From Trujillonella endophytica (lineage in GTDB: Bacteria; Actinomycetota; Actinomycetes; Mycobacteriales; Geodermatophilaceae): a stretch of 64,000 bases of DNA. The notes below the pieces were generated by a model that had not been told where the DNA came from, searched no databases, and was given only the letters and a program-made list of their open reading frames with translations. This document shows positions 16,568-25,015 of the stretch, one piece after another. Numbering within the stretch: the first letter of the stretch is position 1; each line of letters opens with the position of its first letter. A program made the position numbers and the translations under genes. The stretch covers positions 62,001 through 126,000 of the forward strand of contig NZ_JABGCI010000002.1 of NCBI RefSeq assembly GCF_019799905.1, written 5' to 3'.

Positions 16568-17458
16568 GTGCACCTGATCCAGACCACCGTCCGGCGAGCG
16601 ATCCCCCGCGTCGCGCTGGGCGCTCTCGCCGCCGTCGTCCTCGTCCTCGGCGTCGCGGCACCGGCACAGGCCGCGCCGGCCGCGCCCGACCGGACGGTCC
16701 GCGCCATGTCGTACAACATCCACCACGGCCAGGGGGTGGACGACCGCCTCGACCTGGAGCGCATCGCCGCCGAGATCCGTGACTCCGGCGCCGACATCGT
16801 CGGGCTCCAGGAGGTCGATCGGCACTGGGGCGAGCGCAGCGAGTTCGTCGACCAGGCCGCCGCGCTGGCCCGGATGCTGCACATGCACGTCGTCTACGGC
16901 GCCAACCTGGACCTCGATCCGCTGGACCCGGGAGCCCCGCGCCGGCAGTACGGGACCGCGATCCTGTCCGACGCGCCCATCCACGAGTGGCGGAACACGC
17001 TCCTCCCCCGGACCGGCAACCTCGAGCAGCGGGGGCTGCTCGAGGCGCTGGTCACCGTCCGCGGGGTGCCCGTGCGCGTGTTCACCACGCACGTGCAGCA
17101 CAACAGCATGCAGGAGCGGCTCGCCCAGGTCGCCGCGGTCCGCGAGGTCATCGGCGTCCCGGACGAGTCCGTGGTGCTGACCGGCGACCTGAACGCCCGC
17201 CCGGACACCCCCGAGATCGGCGCGATCACCCAGGACCTGGTCGACGCCTGGGCCGAGGTCGGCGTCGGGGACGGCTACACCCTCTCCGCGGAGAACCCCT
17301 ACGCCCGCATCGACTACGTCATGCACAGCGGTGACGTGGTCGCCCGGGCCGCCGCCGTACTGAGCACCGACGGCTCCGACCACCTGCCGGTGGTCGCCGA
17401 CCTCGCCCTGCCGGGCGACCGGGTCGGCGCGGGGTCCGCGGTGCGTCCCGGTCGCTGA
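16568..17458 (+). CDS. Secreted endonuclease/exonuclease/phosphatase-family hydrolase
   Basis: 296 residues. Signal peptide with core ALGALAAVVLVLGVA and AQA-AP cleavage. The EEP (DNase I-like) active-site set is complete: Asn in SYNIHHG, Glu in LQEVD, His in TTHVQH, Asp and Asn in TGDLNARP, Asp in RIDYVM and the SDHLPV His. Such secreted proteins are nucleases, sphingomyelinases or phosphodiesterases; the short loops favour a small-substrate phosphodiesterase or nuclease. GTG 16568 has GGGAG 5 nt upstream. An 18-bp perfect hairpin follows the stop. Confidence 0.9.
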   Translation: MHLIQTTVRRAIPRVALGALAAVVLVLGVAAPAQAAPAAPDRTVRAMSYNIHHGQGVDDRLDLERIAAEIRDSGADIVGLQEVDRHWGERSEFVDQAAALARMLHMHVVYGANLDLDPLDPGAPRRQYGTAILSDAPIHEWRNTLLPRTGNLEQRGLLEALVTVRGVPVRVFTTHVQHNSMQERLAQVAAVREVIGVPDESVVLTGDLNARPDTPEIGAITQDLVDAWAEVGVGDGYTLSAENPYARIDYVMHSGDVVARAAAVLSTDGSDHLPVVADLALPGDRVGAGSAVRPGR

Positions 17459-17470
17459 TCCCCCGTCGAC

Positions 17471-17514
17471 CCGGCGGCTCGCCGGGCCGGGCGACAGGCC
17501 CGGCGAGCCGCCGG
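17471..17514. terminator. Strong hairpin terminator after EEP gene
   Basis: Perfect 18-bp stem (CCGGCGGCTCGCCGGGCC and its complement) with an 8-nt loop, 13 nt after the stop at 17458. Confidence 0.75.
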
Positions 17515-17636
17515 AGATCGGCCGAGGAATCGGCCGGCCGCGGGAATGGGCGCAGCCGCCGGCGCGCTGTAGGGGATACCCCCGCGAGGCCGATCGCCCG
17601 GGGCGAATCCCCCTGCGACGCGAGGAGTCCTTGCGC

Positions 17637-18293
17637 ATGTCCATGCTGCTGAAGAGCCGCCGAGGCCTGGTCAAGGCCGGCGTCGGGGCCGGCGTCGTCG
17701 TGCTCGGGTTCGTGGCTGTCGGCCAGATCGCCGACTGGGACATGCCCTTCGGCGAGGAGACGGTCGACCGCAGCACCACCCCGCTGCTGGTCTCCCTCGC
17801 CGACCTCGACGAGTACCACGCCGCCACCGGCAACTTCCAGGTCGTCGTGGACGTCGAGTCGGACACCCGGTGGGTGCCGTCGGTGATCAGCGGCGAGCGC
17901 GTGCAGTTCCTCGCCACCGGCACGGTGGACGCCTACGTCGACTTCGCCTCCCTCGGCCCCAAGTCGGTGGAGCTGTCGGAGGACGGATCGGCGGCGACCA
18001 TCACGCTGCCCGCTCCGCAGCTGAGCGAGGCCCGCATCGACCCGGACGAGAGCCGGGTGCTCGACCGCGACCGTGGCCTGGTCGACCGCATCGGTGACGC
18101 CCTCGGCGACGGCGGGGACGGCGACAGCGAGCTCTACTCGCTGGCCGAGCAGCGCCTCGAGGACGCCGCCGACGACAGCGACCTGCTCGAGCGTGCCGAG
18201 GACGGCACCCGCGACATGCTCACCGCGCTGGCGGGATCCCTCGGCGTCGAGGACGTCACCGTCGAGTTCGAGGACCCGGCCGCCGCGAGCTGA
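17637..18293 (+). CDS. DUF4230 domain protein, single-pass membrane
   Basis: 218 residues. TM near residues 12-32 (GLVKAGVGAGVVVLGFVAVGQ) with the rest outside. The block LADLDEYHAATGNFQVVVDVE is the hallmark of DUF4230, and SLGPKSVELSEDG, PAPQLSEARIDPDESRV follows as in that family; the domain has no known function. The frame opens at TTG 17631, but AGGAG is 9 nt before ATG 17637 and only 3 nt before TTG, so ATG is used. A perfect terminator follows. The sequence RGDALGDGGDGD is a short acidic Gly/Asp stretch. Confidence 0.85.
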   Translation: MSMLLKSRRGLVKAGVGAGVVVLGFVAVGQIADWDMPFGEETVDRSTTPLLVSLADLDEYHAATGNFQVVVDVESDTRWVPSVISGERVQFLATGTVDAYVDFASLGPKSVELSEDGSAATITLPAPQLSEARIDPDESRVLDRDRGLVDRIGDALGDGGDGDSELYSLAEQRLEDAADDSDLLERAEDGTRDMLTALAGSLGVEDVTVEFEDPAAAS

Positions 18294-18316
18294 CCACCCG
18301 CTCCACCCGCTGTACC

Positions 18317-18351
18317 CGACGGCCCGCTCCGACCTCCGGAGCGGGCCGTCG
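18317..18351. terminator. Hairpin terminator after DUF4230 gene
   Basis: CGACGGCCCGCTCCG, loop ACCTC, CGGAGCGGGCCGTCG: perfect 15-bp stem 24 nt after the stop. Confidence 0.8.
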
Positions 18352-18374
18352 GCGTGCAGCGCCGCTCGTGCTTC

Positions 18375-18425
18375 ATAACGATTTGGTAACGCATCGTCAC
18401 AAGCTCTGAGTCACGAGGTAGTTAC
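18375..18425 (+). promoter_or_regulatory. Array of GTNAC half-sites upstream of surface protein
   Basis: Five half-sites on the same strand: ATAAC 18375, GTAAC 18386, GTCAC 18396, GTCAC 18410, GTTAC 18421, spaced 11, 10, 14 and 11 bp, in the most AT-rich stretch nearby. Direct repeats of GTNAC at about 11 bp are the kind of site bound by OmpR-family regulators such as MtrA and GlnR of actinobacteria. The array ends 82 bp before the start of the LAxTG surface protein gene. Confidence 0.45.
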
Positions 18426-18507
18426 GGAGCGCAGGCTGGTCTGGTCGGCCCAGCGTCCGGACCACGGGGTCCGCGTCCGGCGCCCGGCTTCCTGGGAGCT
18501 CTGCCAC

Positions 18508-20199
18508 GTGAGTTCTGCACTGTCGTCCCGTCGGGCGGCCGCCGTCGCGGCCGCCGCCGCCATCGGCCTGTCCGCCGTGCTGTCCCTGCCGGGCGTCGCC
18601 GCAGCCGCTCCGGCGTGGGACTTCGAGATCACCGCGAGCGAGAACACACTCCTGCCCGTCCCGGACACCGCCTGCGGGGCGAACTGGGAGCTCACCGGCG
18701 CGGCGGGCGGCGACTCGGCGTCGTCCAGCGGCGGCCTCGGCGCCCTCGTCACGGCCACCACGAACGTGCCGACCGGTCACGAGGTGCTCGTGCAGCCGGG
18801 GCAGCGCGGCGCCGACAGCGACGCCGGCGGCACGGGCGGGGGCAGCGGCGCCGAGTCCTCCGGCGGCGCGGGCGGCGCCGGGGCCGGCGGTGGGGGTGGC
18901 GTCTCCGTCGTCCGCAACGGCAACACGCCGCCCATGGACGTCCTCGTGGCGGCGGGTGGCGGTGGCGGAGCCGGCAGCCAGGCCGCCGGCGGCGCCGCCG
19001 GATCGGCCGGAGGCACCTGGACGGCCGTGGGCGGCGACTACACCGGTGGCGCGCCCGGCACGACCGACGGACCTGGCGCCGGCGGAACGATGCCGGCCGG
19101 AGGCACCGGGACCCCCGGCGCCGCGGGGGCCGGACAGGACGCCGTCGCCGGGCCCGTCGGGGCCGGAGGCGGTGGCGGCGGCGGTCGCGGCAACAACGGC
19201 GGCAGCCACGCGGGCGGGTCCGGGAGCTCCGACGGGACCGACGGCAGTGGGGGCGGCGGAGGCGGCTCGTGGGCGGCCGCCTCGCCCGGCGGGACCACCG
19301 TGACCACCGCCGCGGACCCGGACGGCTCCGTGCGCGGGACCTGGGTGCGGTGCGTCGCTCCGCGCTGGTCCGGCTTCTTCGGCGGAGCGACGGCGGGTGA
19401 CGGCCGGCTGAGCGTCGAGTTCGTCGCCGTCACCCTCCAGTTCGTCGACCCGACGGCAGCCGTGGCGAACGGCTGGGAGATCAGCGTCGACGACGGTGAG
19501 ACGTGGGAGGCAGCGACGACGTACCCGGCCGGACGCCTGCCCGGCGCGGGTCCGGGGTTCTCACGGTTGGGCGTCACGGTCACCGGGCTGGAGAACGGGA
19601 CGACCTATGCGGTGCGGGTCCGCGCGACCAGCACGGTCGGGACGGGCGAGGAGTCGCCGACGCTGTCCCTGACGCCGCAGGCCCCGGAGGCCGCGCCCCC
19701 GACGACCCCGGTCGTGGCAGCGCCGACGAACCCGATCTCGACGCCGCCGGCCGCCACGCCGTCGGGCGTGACCGCCCCGGCGACGGTGCCCCCGGCCGAC
19801 GGTCCGCTGACCGTGCCCGGCTCGACGGTGAGCCCCGGCGGGCGGATCACGCTGTCGGGCACCGGCTTCCTGCCCGGCTCGACCGTCGACCTGTACGTGT
19901 ACTCGGCGCCCACCAAGGTGGGCACGGCGACGGCCGACGCGAACGGCGCCTTCTCGGCCACGGTGACCCTTCCCGAGGGTCTGGCCGCCGGCACCCACCA
20001 CCTGGTCGCCGCCGGCGTCGACGCCTCGGGGAACCCGAGGTACCTCGTCTCCGCGGTGTCCGTCGCCGCCGCGAGCAGCGGCGGATCGGGCCTGGCCTAC
20101 ACCGGCGCGGAGCCGCTCCCGCTGCTGGCCGGCGCCGGGGTGCTGCTCCTCGCCGGTACCGCGCTGGTCATCGTCGGGCGGCGCCGCCGCACGGCCTGA
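18508..20199 (+). CDS. Glycine-rich LAxTG cell-wall-anchored surface protein
   Basis: 563 residues. Sec signal (AAAAAIGLSAVLSLPGVAAAA) then a Gly/Ala/Ser-rich low-complexity domain to about residue 275 with three Cys, a fibronectin-III-like domain (WEISVDDGETWEAAT ... YAVRVRATST), a Pro/Ala/Thr-rich spacer, an Ig-like segment (TLSGTGFLPGSTVDLYVYS) and a sorting signal LAYTG, hydrophobic helix and RRRR tail. LAxTG is the motif of class E sortases in high-GC Gram-positives. No sortase gene is in the window. GTG start with GGGAG upstream. Repeats and composition suggest an adhesin or wall spacer; function inferred. Confidence 0.85.
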   Translation: MSSALSSRRAAAVAAAAAIGLSAVLSLPGVAAAAPAWDFEITASENTLLPVPDTACGANWELTGAAGGDSASSSGGLGALVTATTNVPTGHEVLVQPGQRGADSDAGGTGGGSGAESSGGAGGAGAGGGGGVSVVRNGNTPPMDVLVAAGGGGGAGSQAAGGAAGSAGGTWTAVGGDYTGGAPGTTDGPGAGGTMPAGGTGTPGAAGAGQDAVAGPVGAGGGGGGGRGNNGGSHAGGSGSSDGTDGSGGGGGGSWAAASPGGTTVTTAADPDGSVRGTWVRCVAPRWSGFFGGATAGDGRLSVEFVAVTLQFVDPTAAVANGWEISVDDGETWEAATTYPAGRLPGAGPGFSRLGVTVTGLENGTTYAVRVRATSTVGTGEESPTLSLTPQAPEAAPPTTPVVAAPTNPISTPPAATPSGVTAPATVPPADGPLTVPGSTVSPGGRITLSGTGFLPGSTVDLYVYSAPTKVGTATADANGAFSATVTLPEGLAAGTHHLVAAGVDASGNPRYLVSAVSVAAASSGGSGLAYTGAEPLPLLAGAGVLLLAGTALVIVGRRRRTA

Positions 20200-20208
20200 C
20201 CGGCAGGC

Positions 20209-21237
20209 TCAGCCGCCGGCGAGCTCCAGGGCCGCCGACGGCCACCACTGCCCCGCGGGGGGCGCGCCCCGGCACTCTCCGTCGGAGTCACCGGGCTGCT
20301 TGATCCACAGCAGCGCGTCCACGCCCGGCAGACCGGGCGACGTCGTCGGCGCCTCGCCCAGGCTCCGGCCCGGCGGGTTGCACCAGTGGTCGGCGTCGTC
20401 GTCCGGCGGCGGACCGGCCCCGTTGCGGCTGGTGTCGACGACGAAGCCGAGGTCGGGGACGCCGGCCTGCGCGAAGTGCTCCGTCAGCGTGGTGCCGTAG
20501 GCGACGCTGGCCTCCGTCGTCTGGAAGTTCGAGACGTTGACGGCGAAGCCCTCGGCGGCGGCGATCCCGCTGCGGCTCAGCGCATCGGCCATCGCGTGCG
20601 GGTCGGTGACCCAGCCGGAGTTGCCGGCGTCGAGGTAGACGCGGGCCCCTGGCTGCCGGTCGAGGATCTGCACGGCCTGGTCGAGTGCCTCGAATCGCTC
20701 CGCCGGGTCGACCCCCTCGCAGCCGTCCTGGACCACCTGCGCGACGGCGTCGGGCTCGAGGACAACCAGGGCCGGCCGGTCCCCGAGCCCGGCGGCGAAG
20801 CTGCCGATCCAGCTGAGGTACGCGTCGACGTCCGCCGCGCCACCCGAGGAGTACAGACCGCAGTCCCGCCCCGGCACGTTGTACGCCACGAACACCGGCA
20901 GCTGGCCGGCCTCCTCCGCGGCCCGGGAGAGCCGCTCGGCCTGCACGAACGGGTCGGCCGGGTCGGCGAACCAGGTGGCGGTGGGCTGCTCGGCCAGGGG
21001 CGCGAGCGCCGCGGCCTCCTCGGTCCGCCCCTGGTCCTGCGCCGCGCGGACGGCGACCGGACCGTGGCCCTCCGGGTTGAGCCAGAGCTCCCCGGCTCCC
21101 GAGCTGCCCGGGTCCGCCGCGGACGAGCCCGCCGACGACGACGGAGCCGTCGGCCCGGCCTCGGAGCCGCCGCACGCGACGAGGCCCAGTGCCGCCGCGG
21201 CGACCAGTGCGCCGGCCCGGCCGGTGGTCCGCCTCAT
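20209..21237 (-). CDS. cslZ: Lipoprotein glycoside hydrolase family 6 (CslZ-like endoglucanase)
   Basis: 342 residues. Signal with lipobox LVAC anchors the enzyme on the cell surface. GH6 signatures: YNVPGRDC at the start of the barrel and LEPDAV carrying the catalytic Asp, then YLDAGNSGW and NVSNF, and WIKQPGDSDGEC near the end with the disulfide Cys. Inverting beta-1,4-glucanase. ATG 21237 overlaps the glxA stop (ATGA). In Streptomyces the order cslA-glxA-cslZ (SCO2836-2838) encodes a machine that builds and trims a cellulose-like glycan at hyphal tips; the same order and coupling here supports that role. Confidence 0.92.
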   Translation of the reverse strand: MRRTTGRAGALVAAAALGLVACGGSEAGPTAPSSSAGSSAADPGSSGAGELWLNPEGHGPVAVRAAQDQGRTEEAAALAPLAEQPTATWFADPADPFVQAERLSRAAEEAGQLPVFVAYNVPGRDCGLYSSGGAADVDAYLSWIGSFAAGLGDRPALVVLEPDAVAQVVQDGCEGVDPAERFEALDQAVQILDRQPGARVYLDAGNSGWVTDPHAMADALSRSGIAAAEGFAVNVSNFQTTEASVAYGTTLTEHFAQAGVPDLGFVVDTSRNGAGPPPDDDADHWCNPPGRSLGEAPTTSPGLPGVDALLWIKQPGDSDGECRGAPPAGQWWPSAALELAGG

Positions 21238-23153
21238 GCGACGTGCACCCACTCGGCGGGCGAGGGCACGCCCGCCGCGTCGACGACGACCAGCATGTAC
21301 CAGCCCGACGGGGCCAGGCCCTCTTCCACGGGGACGGCGAGCTCGGTGGTGCCGCCTGCGGACGCCGTGACCTCCAGCGCGACGGAGCGCTGCTCGGTGT
21401 CGGTCTGGTGGGTGACCGCGCTGGGGCGCAGCAGCCGGGCCTCGGCGACCTCGCCCTCGGTGGTGACGGGGAACGCCTCGCCCCGGACGAGCTCCGTGGG
21501 AGCCTCGGTGATCTCGGGACGGTCGCCGGCGAAGAGGTACGGCGGCGAGTAGATCTCGATCCGCGTGTCGAAGGTGCCGGTCCGCGTCTCCTCGGCGTCG
21601 GCGTAGAGCGGGTCCGACCCCATGGTCATGACCCGGCCGTCGGGGAGGAGCAGCGCCGTCGCGTGGTAGTTCCGCCCGATCATGTTGCGGGCGGCCTCGC
21701 GCAGCTCGCCGGTCTCCGGGTCGTAGATCGTCGTCAGGTGCAGGTCGCTCTCCTCGTTCCCGCGGTAGTCCACGGAGCCGCCGGTGAGCAGGGTCGTGTC
21801 GTCGGGCAGCGTGACGGCGTTGAGGTACCGGACCGGGCTCGGGTAGTCCGGCGCCGGCTCGTACCGGGGCGCCGACTCGTCGAGGTCCACCACGTTGAAC
21901 CGGGCGGTCGACTCGGGGCTGTCCCCGACCAGTCCGCCGCCGATGATGCCGACGCGCTGGTCCTGCACCGGGGCGAGGAAGAACGAGGAGCTCGTCTCGT
22001 TGTGCTCGGCGTCCTCGAGCCCGGGGACGACCTGCCAGGAGTTGTCGGTCAGGTCCCAGATGCCGGGCTGGCGCCCCTCGTCGGCCGGGCCGTAGCCGGT
22101 GTTGGAGCCGCTGTAGAACACGTGCTCGCCGTCTGCCAGCCGGAACAGCGCCGGATAGGTCGGGAAGTACCGGAAGAGGTCCGGCTGGTCGGTCCAGGTT
22201 CGGGTGGCCGGGTGGTAGATCTCGTTGTCGCCCGGGAGCACCCGTCCGTACTCGTCGAGTCCGGACACGGCCAGCACCCGGCCGGCGTCCAGCCCGATGA
22301 GGGTCGGGTACCAGCGGGCCTCGTCCAGCCGGCCGGTGGGCCGGTAGGTCTCGGTGGCGACGTCGAATTCGTACGAGGCGTCCAGGCCCTGGTAGTTCTG
22401 CTTGTCCTTGGTGATGGCGCCACCGGCGGCCTGCACCAAGCCCTCGTAGGACGTCGGGAGGCCGGCCACCTCGAACGTCCGCTCCCCCTCCATCTCGTAC
22501 TCGTCCCCGGTGCCCTCGGCCTCCACCCACACCTCGCCGGCGCCGCCCATCGGCGTGCCGTCGGGCATCACGTGCCCGGCGGGCAGCATGACCTCCTCGG
22601 TGGACCTGTAGACGAGCCCGTCGGCGGTGAACTCAGTGCCCACCGGCAGGGTGAGCTGGACATCGCGCTCGTTGGTGAGGGAGAGGACGCCGGCGGCGCG
22701 GTCGACCTGCTCCTCCAGCCGCTCGTACTCGCGGGTGCCTCCGGCGATGAGCAGGTTGCCGTTGGGCAGATAGGCGTGCCCGCCGCAGAAGAGGTCCTCG
22801 GGGGTGGGCACCTCCTTGGTGTCGCCCGTCGCCGGGTCCCACACGACCGTCCGAAAGGTGCCCGCCTCGAACCGCTCGGAGTTGTTCCCCGAGCCGGCGA
22901 TGAGCAGGACCTTCCCGGTCGACAGCAGCGCCGCGTGGATCGCAGAGAGCCGGTACTCCTCCGGGAGCTCGACGGTCTCCCAGTAGCCGTGCTCGGCCTG
23001 GTAGCCGTCCGAGTTGCGCTGGAAGTCGTAGACGACGCGGTCGGCGACGTCGACGACCACCGGGCCGTTGGCCGCGATCACGCCCGTGGCGGCGGCGGTC
23101 ACCAGAGCGGCGTTGCGCAGCCGCCGCAGCGGGGTGGCCCTGCGGCGGATCAC
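21234..23153 (-). CDS. glxA: GlxA-like mononuclear copper radical oxidase
   Basis: 639 residues, close to Streptomyces GlxA. N-terminal TM/signal anchor (residues 14-33) then a seven-bladed Kelch propeller and a C-terminal immunoglobulin-like domain (DUF1929). Copper/radical residues of the galactose-oxidase family are visible: Cys123 in LFCGGH, the Tyr-His pair at 496-497 in GRNYHATALL, and His582 in AVTHQTD. In Streptomyces it oxidises the glycan made by CslA and is needed for its deposition; copper delivery by Sco-type chaperones is known there. GTG 23153 overlaps the cslA stop (GTGA); the long upstream frame is shadow. Confidence 0.94.
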   Translation of the reverse strand: MIRRRATPLRRLRNAALVTAAATGVIAANGPVVVDVADRVVYDFQRNSDGYQAEHGYWETVELPEEYRLSAIHAALLSTGKVLLIAGSGNNSERFEAGTFRTVVWDPATGDTKEVPTPEDLFCGGHAYLPNGNLLIAGGTREYERLEEQVDRAAGVLSLTNERDVQLTLPVGTEFTADGLVYRSTEEVMLPAGHVMPDGTPMGGAGEVWVEAEGTGDEYEMEGERTFEVAGLPTSYEGLVQAAGGAITKDKQNYQGLDASYEFDVATETYRPTGRLDEARWYPTLIGLDAGRVLAVSGLDEYGRVLPGDNEIYHPATRTWTDQPDLFRYFPTYPALFRLADGEHVFYSGSNTGYGPADEGRQPGIWDLTDNSWQVVPGLEDAEHNETSSSFFLAPVQDQRVGIIGGGLVGDSPESTARFNVVDLDESAPRYEPAPDYPSPVRYLNAVTLPDDTTLLTGGSVDYRGNEESDLHLTTIYDPETGELREAARNMIGRNYHATALLLPDGRVMTMGSDPLYADAEETRTGTFDTRIEIYSPPYLFAGDRPEITEAPTELVRGEAFPVTTEGEVAEARLLRPSAVTHQTDTEQRSVALEVTASAGGTTELAVPVEEGLAPSGWYMLVVVDAAGVPSPAEWVHVA

Positions 23154-25015
23154 CGGGAGCTCCGGTCCGCGGCACCGACGAGAGGCGCCGGGGCGACGGC
23201 GTCGGCGGGCTCCATGGGCGGCAGTTCCTGGACGATGTTGCCCTCGATCCGGAAGGTCGGTGCAGGTGCGCTGGGCGCAGGTGCGATGGGTGCGGCGGGT
23301 GCCGGTGCCGGCACGGCGGCGGGACGGCGGGAGGTGAGCGTCGTCCCCAGCCAGCAGGCGACGGGGACCAGGCAGATGAGCGCGCTGAGCACCGCCCAGG
23401 TGTGGACGGCCGGGGTCACGTGGCCCAGCGGGACGGACGCGACGATCACGGCGACGAGGCCGAGGCCCCAGGTGAGGTGCCGTTTGAAGACGGCGAGGTG
23501 GTCGCCGGAGACCGCGCCCTTGCGGGTGACGACGAAGGCCGGCTCCTTGCGGCGCAGGGCCTGCACCAGCGCCTGGACGTAGACCGGGGCCGACATCGCC
23601 GACATCGCCATGCCGGCGACTCCGGAGGAGCCCTCCTGCTCGTGCGGGCTGACGTTGTGCTTGCGGTTCCAGAAGTAGACGCCCAGGTGCAGCACGGCGG
23701 AGTTGACGTAGAGCATCAGCCACAGCTGCGCGGTGACCACGAGGCCGCCGACGCCGGTGAGCATGAAGGCGGTCAGGTTCAGCGCGCCCAGCACCCAGCT
23801 GATCGCCGCGGACGGGTAGTAGGCCAGCAGCATCGCGTAGTGCGCCCGGCCCGACCAGGAGAGCTTCGGGGAGAACTGCCGGAACTGCCGGAGGATCGTC
23901 TGGTCCGCACCGCAGGCCCACCGATGCTGCTGGGTGAAGAAGTCCCGCCAGGTGCCGGGGCCCTCGCCGACGGCCAGCACGTCGGGCGTGTAGACGGACT
24001 TCCAGCGGGCGCCGGTCTCCGGGTTGCGCGAGGCGTGCCAGGCGATGCTGGTCGCGGCGTCCTCGGTGATCGAGTCCTGCAGCCCGCCGATGGCACGCAG
24101 AGCGTCGATGCGGACGGCGTTGTTGGTGCCGACGAACATCGCCGACGCGAGCCGGTTGCCCGCCCGCTGCAGCACGCTGTGGAACATGTACTGCTGCGAC
24201 TCTGCGCCGCGGGTGACGACGTTGTCGTAGTTGCCGTAGACCTGCGGGCCGACGACGAAGGCGACGTCGGGGTCGCGGAAGTAGCCGACCAGCCGCTCCA
24301 CCATGTTCTCCAGCGGCACGTGGTCGGTGTCGACGGAGACCCAGAAGTCGTAGCCGTCGCCGTGCGCGTCGAGCCAGGAGTTGTAGTTGCCGTGCTTGGT
24401 GCGCGCCTTGAACGAGCCGCTCGGCTGGTTCCACTTCTCGATGCCGGAGCGGCTGAAGTGGTGCACGCCGAGCTCGGCGCACATCGCGCGCACGGCGGCG
24501 TCGTCGCCCTCGTCGAGGAGCCAGATGTCGAGCTGCCCGTCGTACCGCAGGCGGCGGGCCGCCTCGAGGGTGGCGCGGGCCAGCGACAGCGGCTCCTTGC
24601 TGGGCACGATGCTGGTGAGGAAGGCGACCCGCCGGCCGGTCACCGGCGTCACGGGGACCGGGTCGCGCGCGTTGAGGGTGGCCAGCGCCAGCGTGATCAC
24701 GTTGACCATCTGCAGGACGCCGATGACGGCGACGCTGCCGAGCAGCACGACCGCCAGCGGGGAGCGCCAGCCGCCGACGTACTCGGGGTGGTGCGAGGGC
24801 AGCAGCAGCCAGACGAGGAAGACGAGCTCGAACGTGAACGCGCCGAGCACGAGGAACCAGGCGCGGACGCGTGCCCAGCCGCTGCTGACCGGCCGGAACC
24901 GGACGCGGCCGTCGGCCGGGGGCTCCTGGAGCGGGCCGGCGAGCTCGCTGAACTCCGCGTACGGGTAGGTGGCGACCTCAGGCACGCCGGGACGTGACCG
25001 AGCGGCTGCCTCCAT
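23150..25015 (-). CDS. cslA: Cellulose-synthase-like glycosyltransferase CslA (GT2)
   Basis: 621 residues. Two N-terminal TMs (about 60-125), a GT2 domain and four or more C-terminal TMs. GT2 motifs: LLDEGDD, VSVDTDHVP (DxD), TEDAATS (TED base) and QQHRWACGA (QxxRW), the full processive-synthase set. The C-terminal tail is Pro/Ala-rich. It probably polymerises UDP-glucose into a beta-glucan and exports it, with GlxA and CslZ working outside. The frame opens at 25141, but ATG 25015 with GATCGGG upstream fits the family start better; the start is not certain. No PilZ domain is seen. Confidence 0.92.
   Translation of the reverse strand: MEAAARSRPGVPEVATYPYAEFSELAGPLQEPPADGRVRFRPVSSGWARVRAWFLVLGAFTFELVFLVWLLLPSHHPEYVGGWRSPLAVVLLGSVAVIGVLQMVNVITLALATLNARDPVPVTPVTGRRVAFLTSIVPSKEPLSLARATLEAARRLRYDGQLDIWLLDEGDDAAVRAMCAELGVHHFSRSGIEKWNQPSGSFKARTKHGNYNSWLDAHGDGYDFWVSVDTDHVPLENMVERLVGYFRDPDVAFVVGPQVYGNYDNVVTRGAESQQYMFHSVLQRAGNRLASAMFVGTNNAVRIDALRAIGGLQDSITEDAATSIAWHASRNPETGARWKSVYTPDVLAVGEGPGTWRDFFTQQHRWACGADQTILRQFRQFSPKLSWSGRAHYAMLLAYYPSAAISWVLGALNLTAFMLTGVGGLVVTAQLWLMLYVNSAVLHLGVYFWNRKHNVSPHEQEGSSGVAGMAMSAMSAPVYVQALVQALRRKEPAFVVTRKGAVSGDHLAVFKRHLTWGLGLVAVIVASVPLGHVTPAVHTWAVLSALICLVPVACWLGTTLTSRRPAAVPAPAPAAPIAPAPSAPAPTFRIEGNIVQELPPMEPADAVAPAPLVGAADRSSR

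Noticed and set aside
18508..20199. PE_PGRS-type protein
   Set aside because: Gly-rich domain recalls PGRS, but there is a Sec signal and LAxTG anchor and no PE domain.
21234..24482. 1082-residue fused frame over glxA and cslA
   Set aside because: The first 440 residues are antisense-like Arg-rich sequence overlapping the real cslA frame; glxA begins at GTG 23153.
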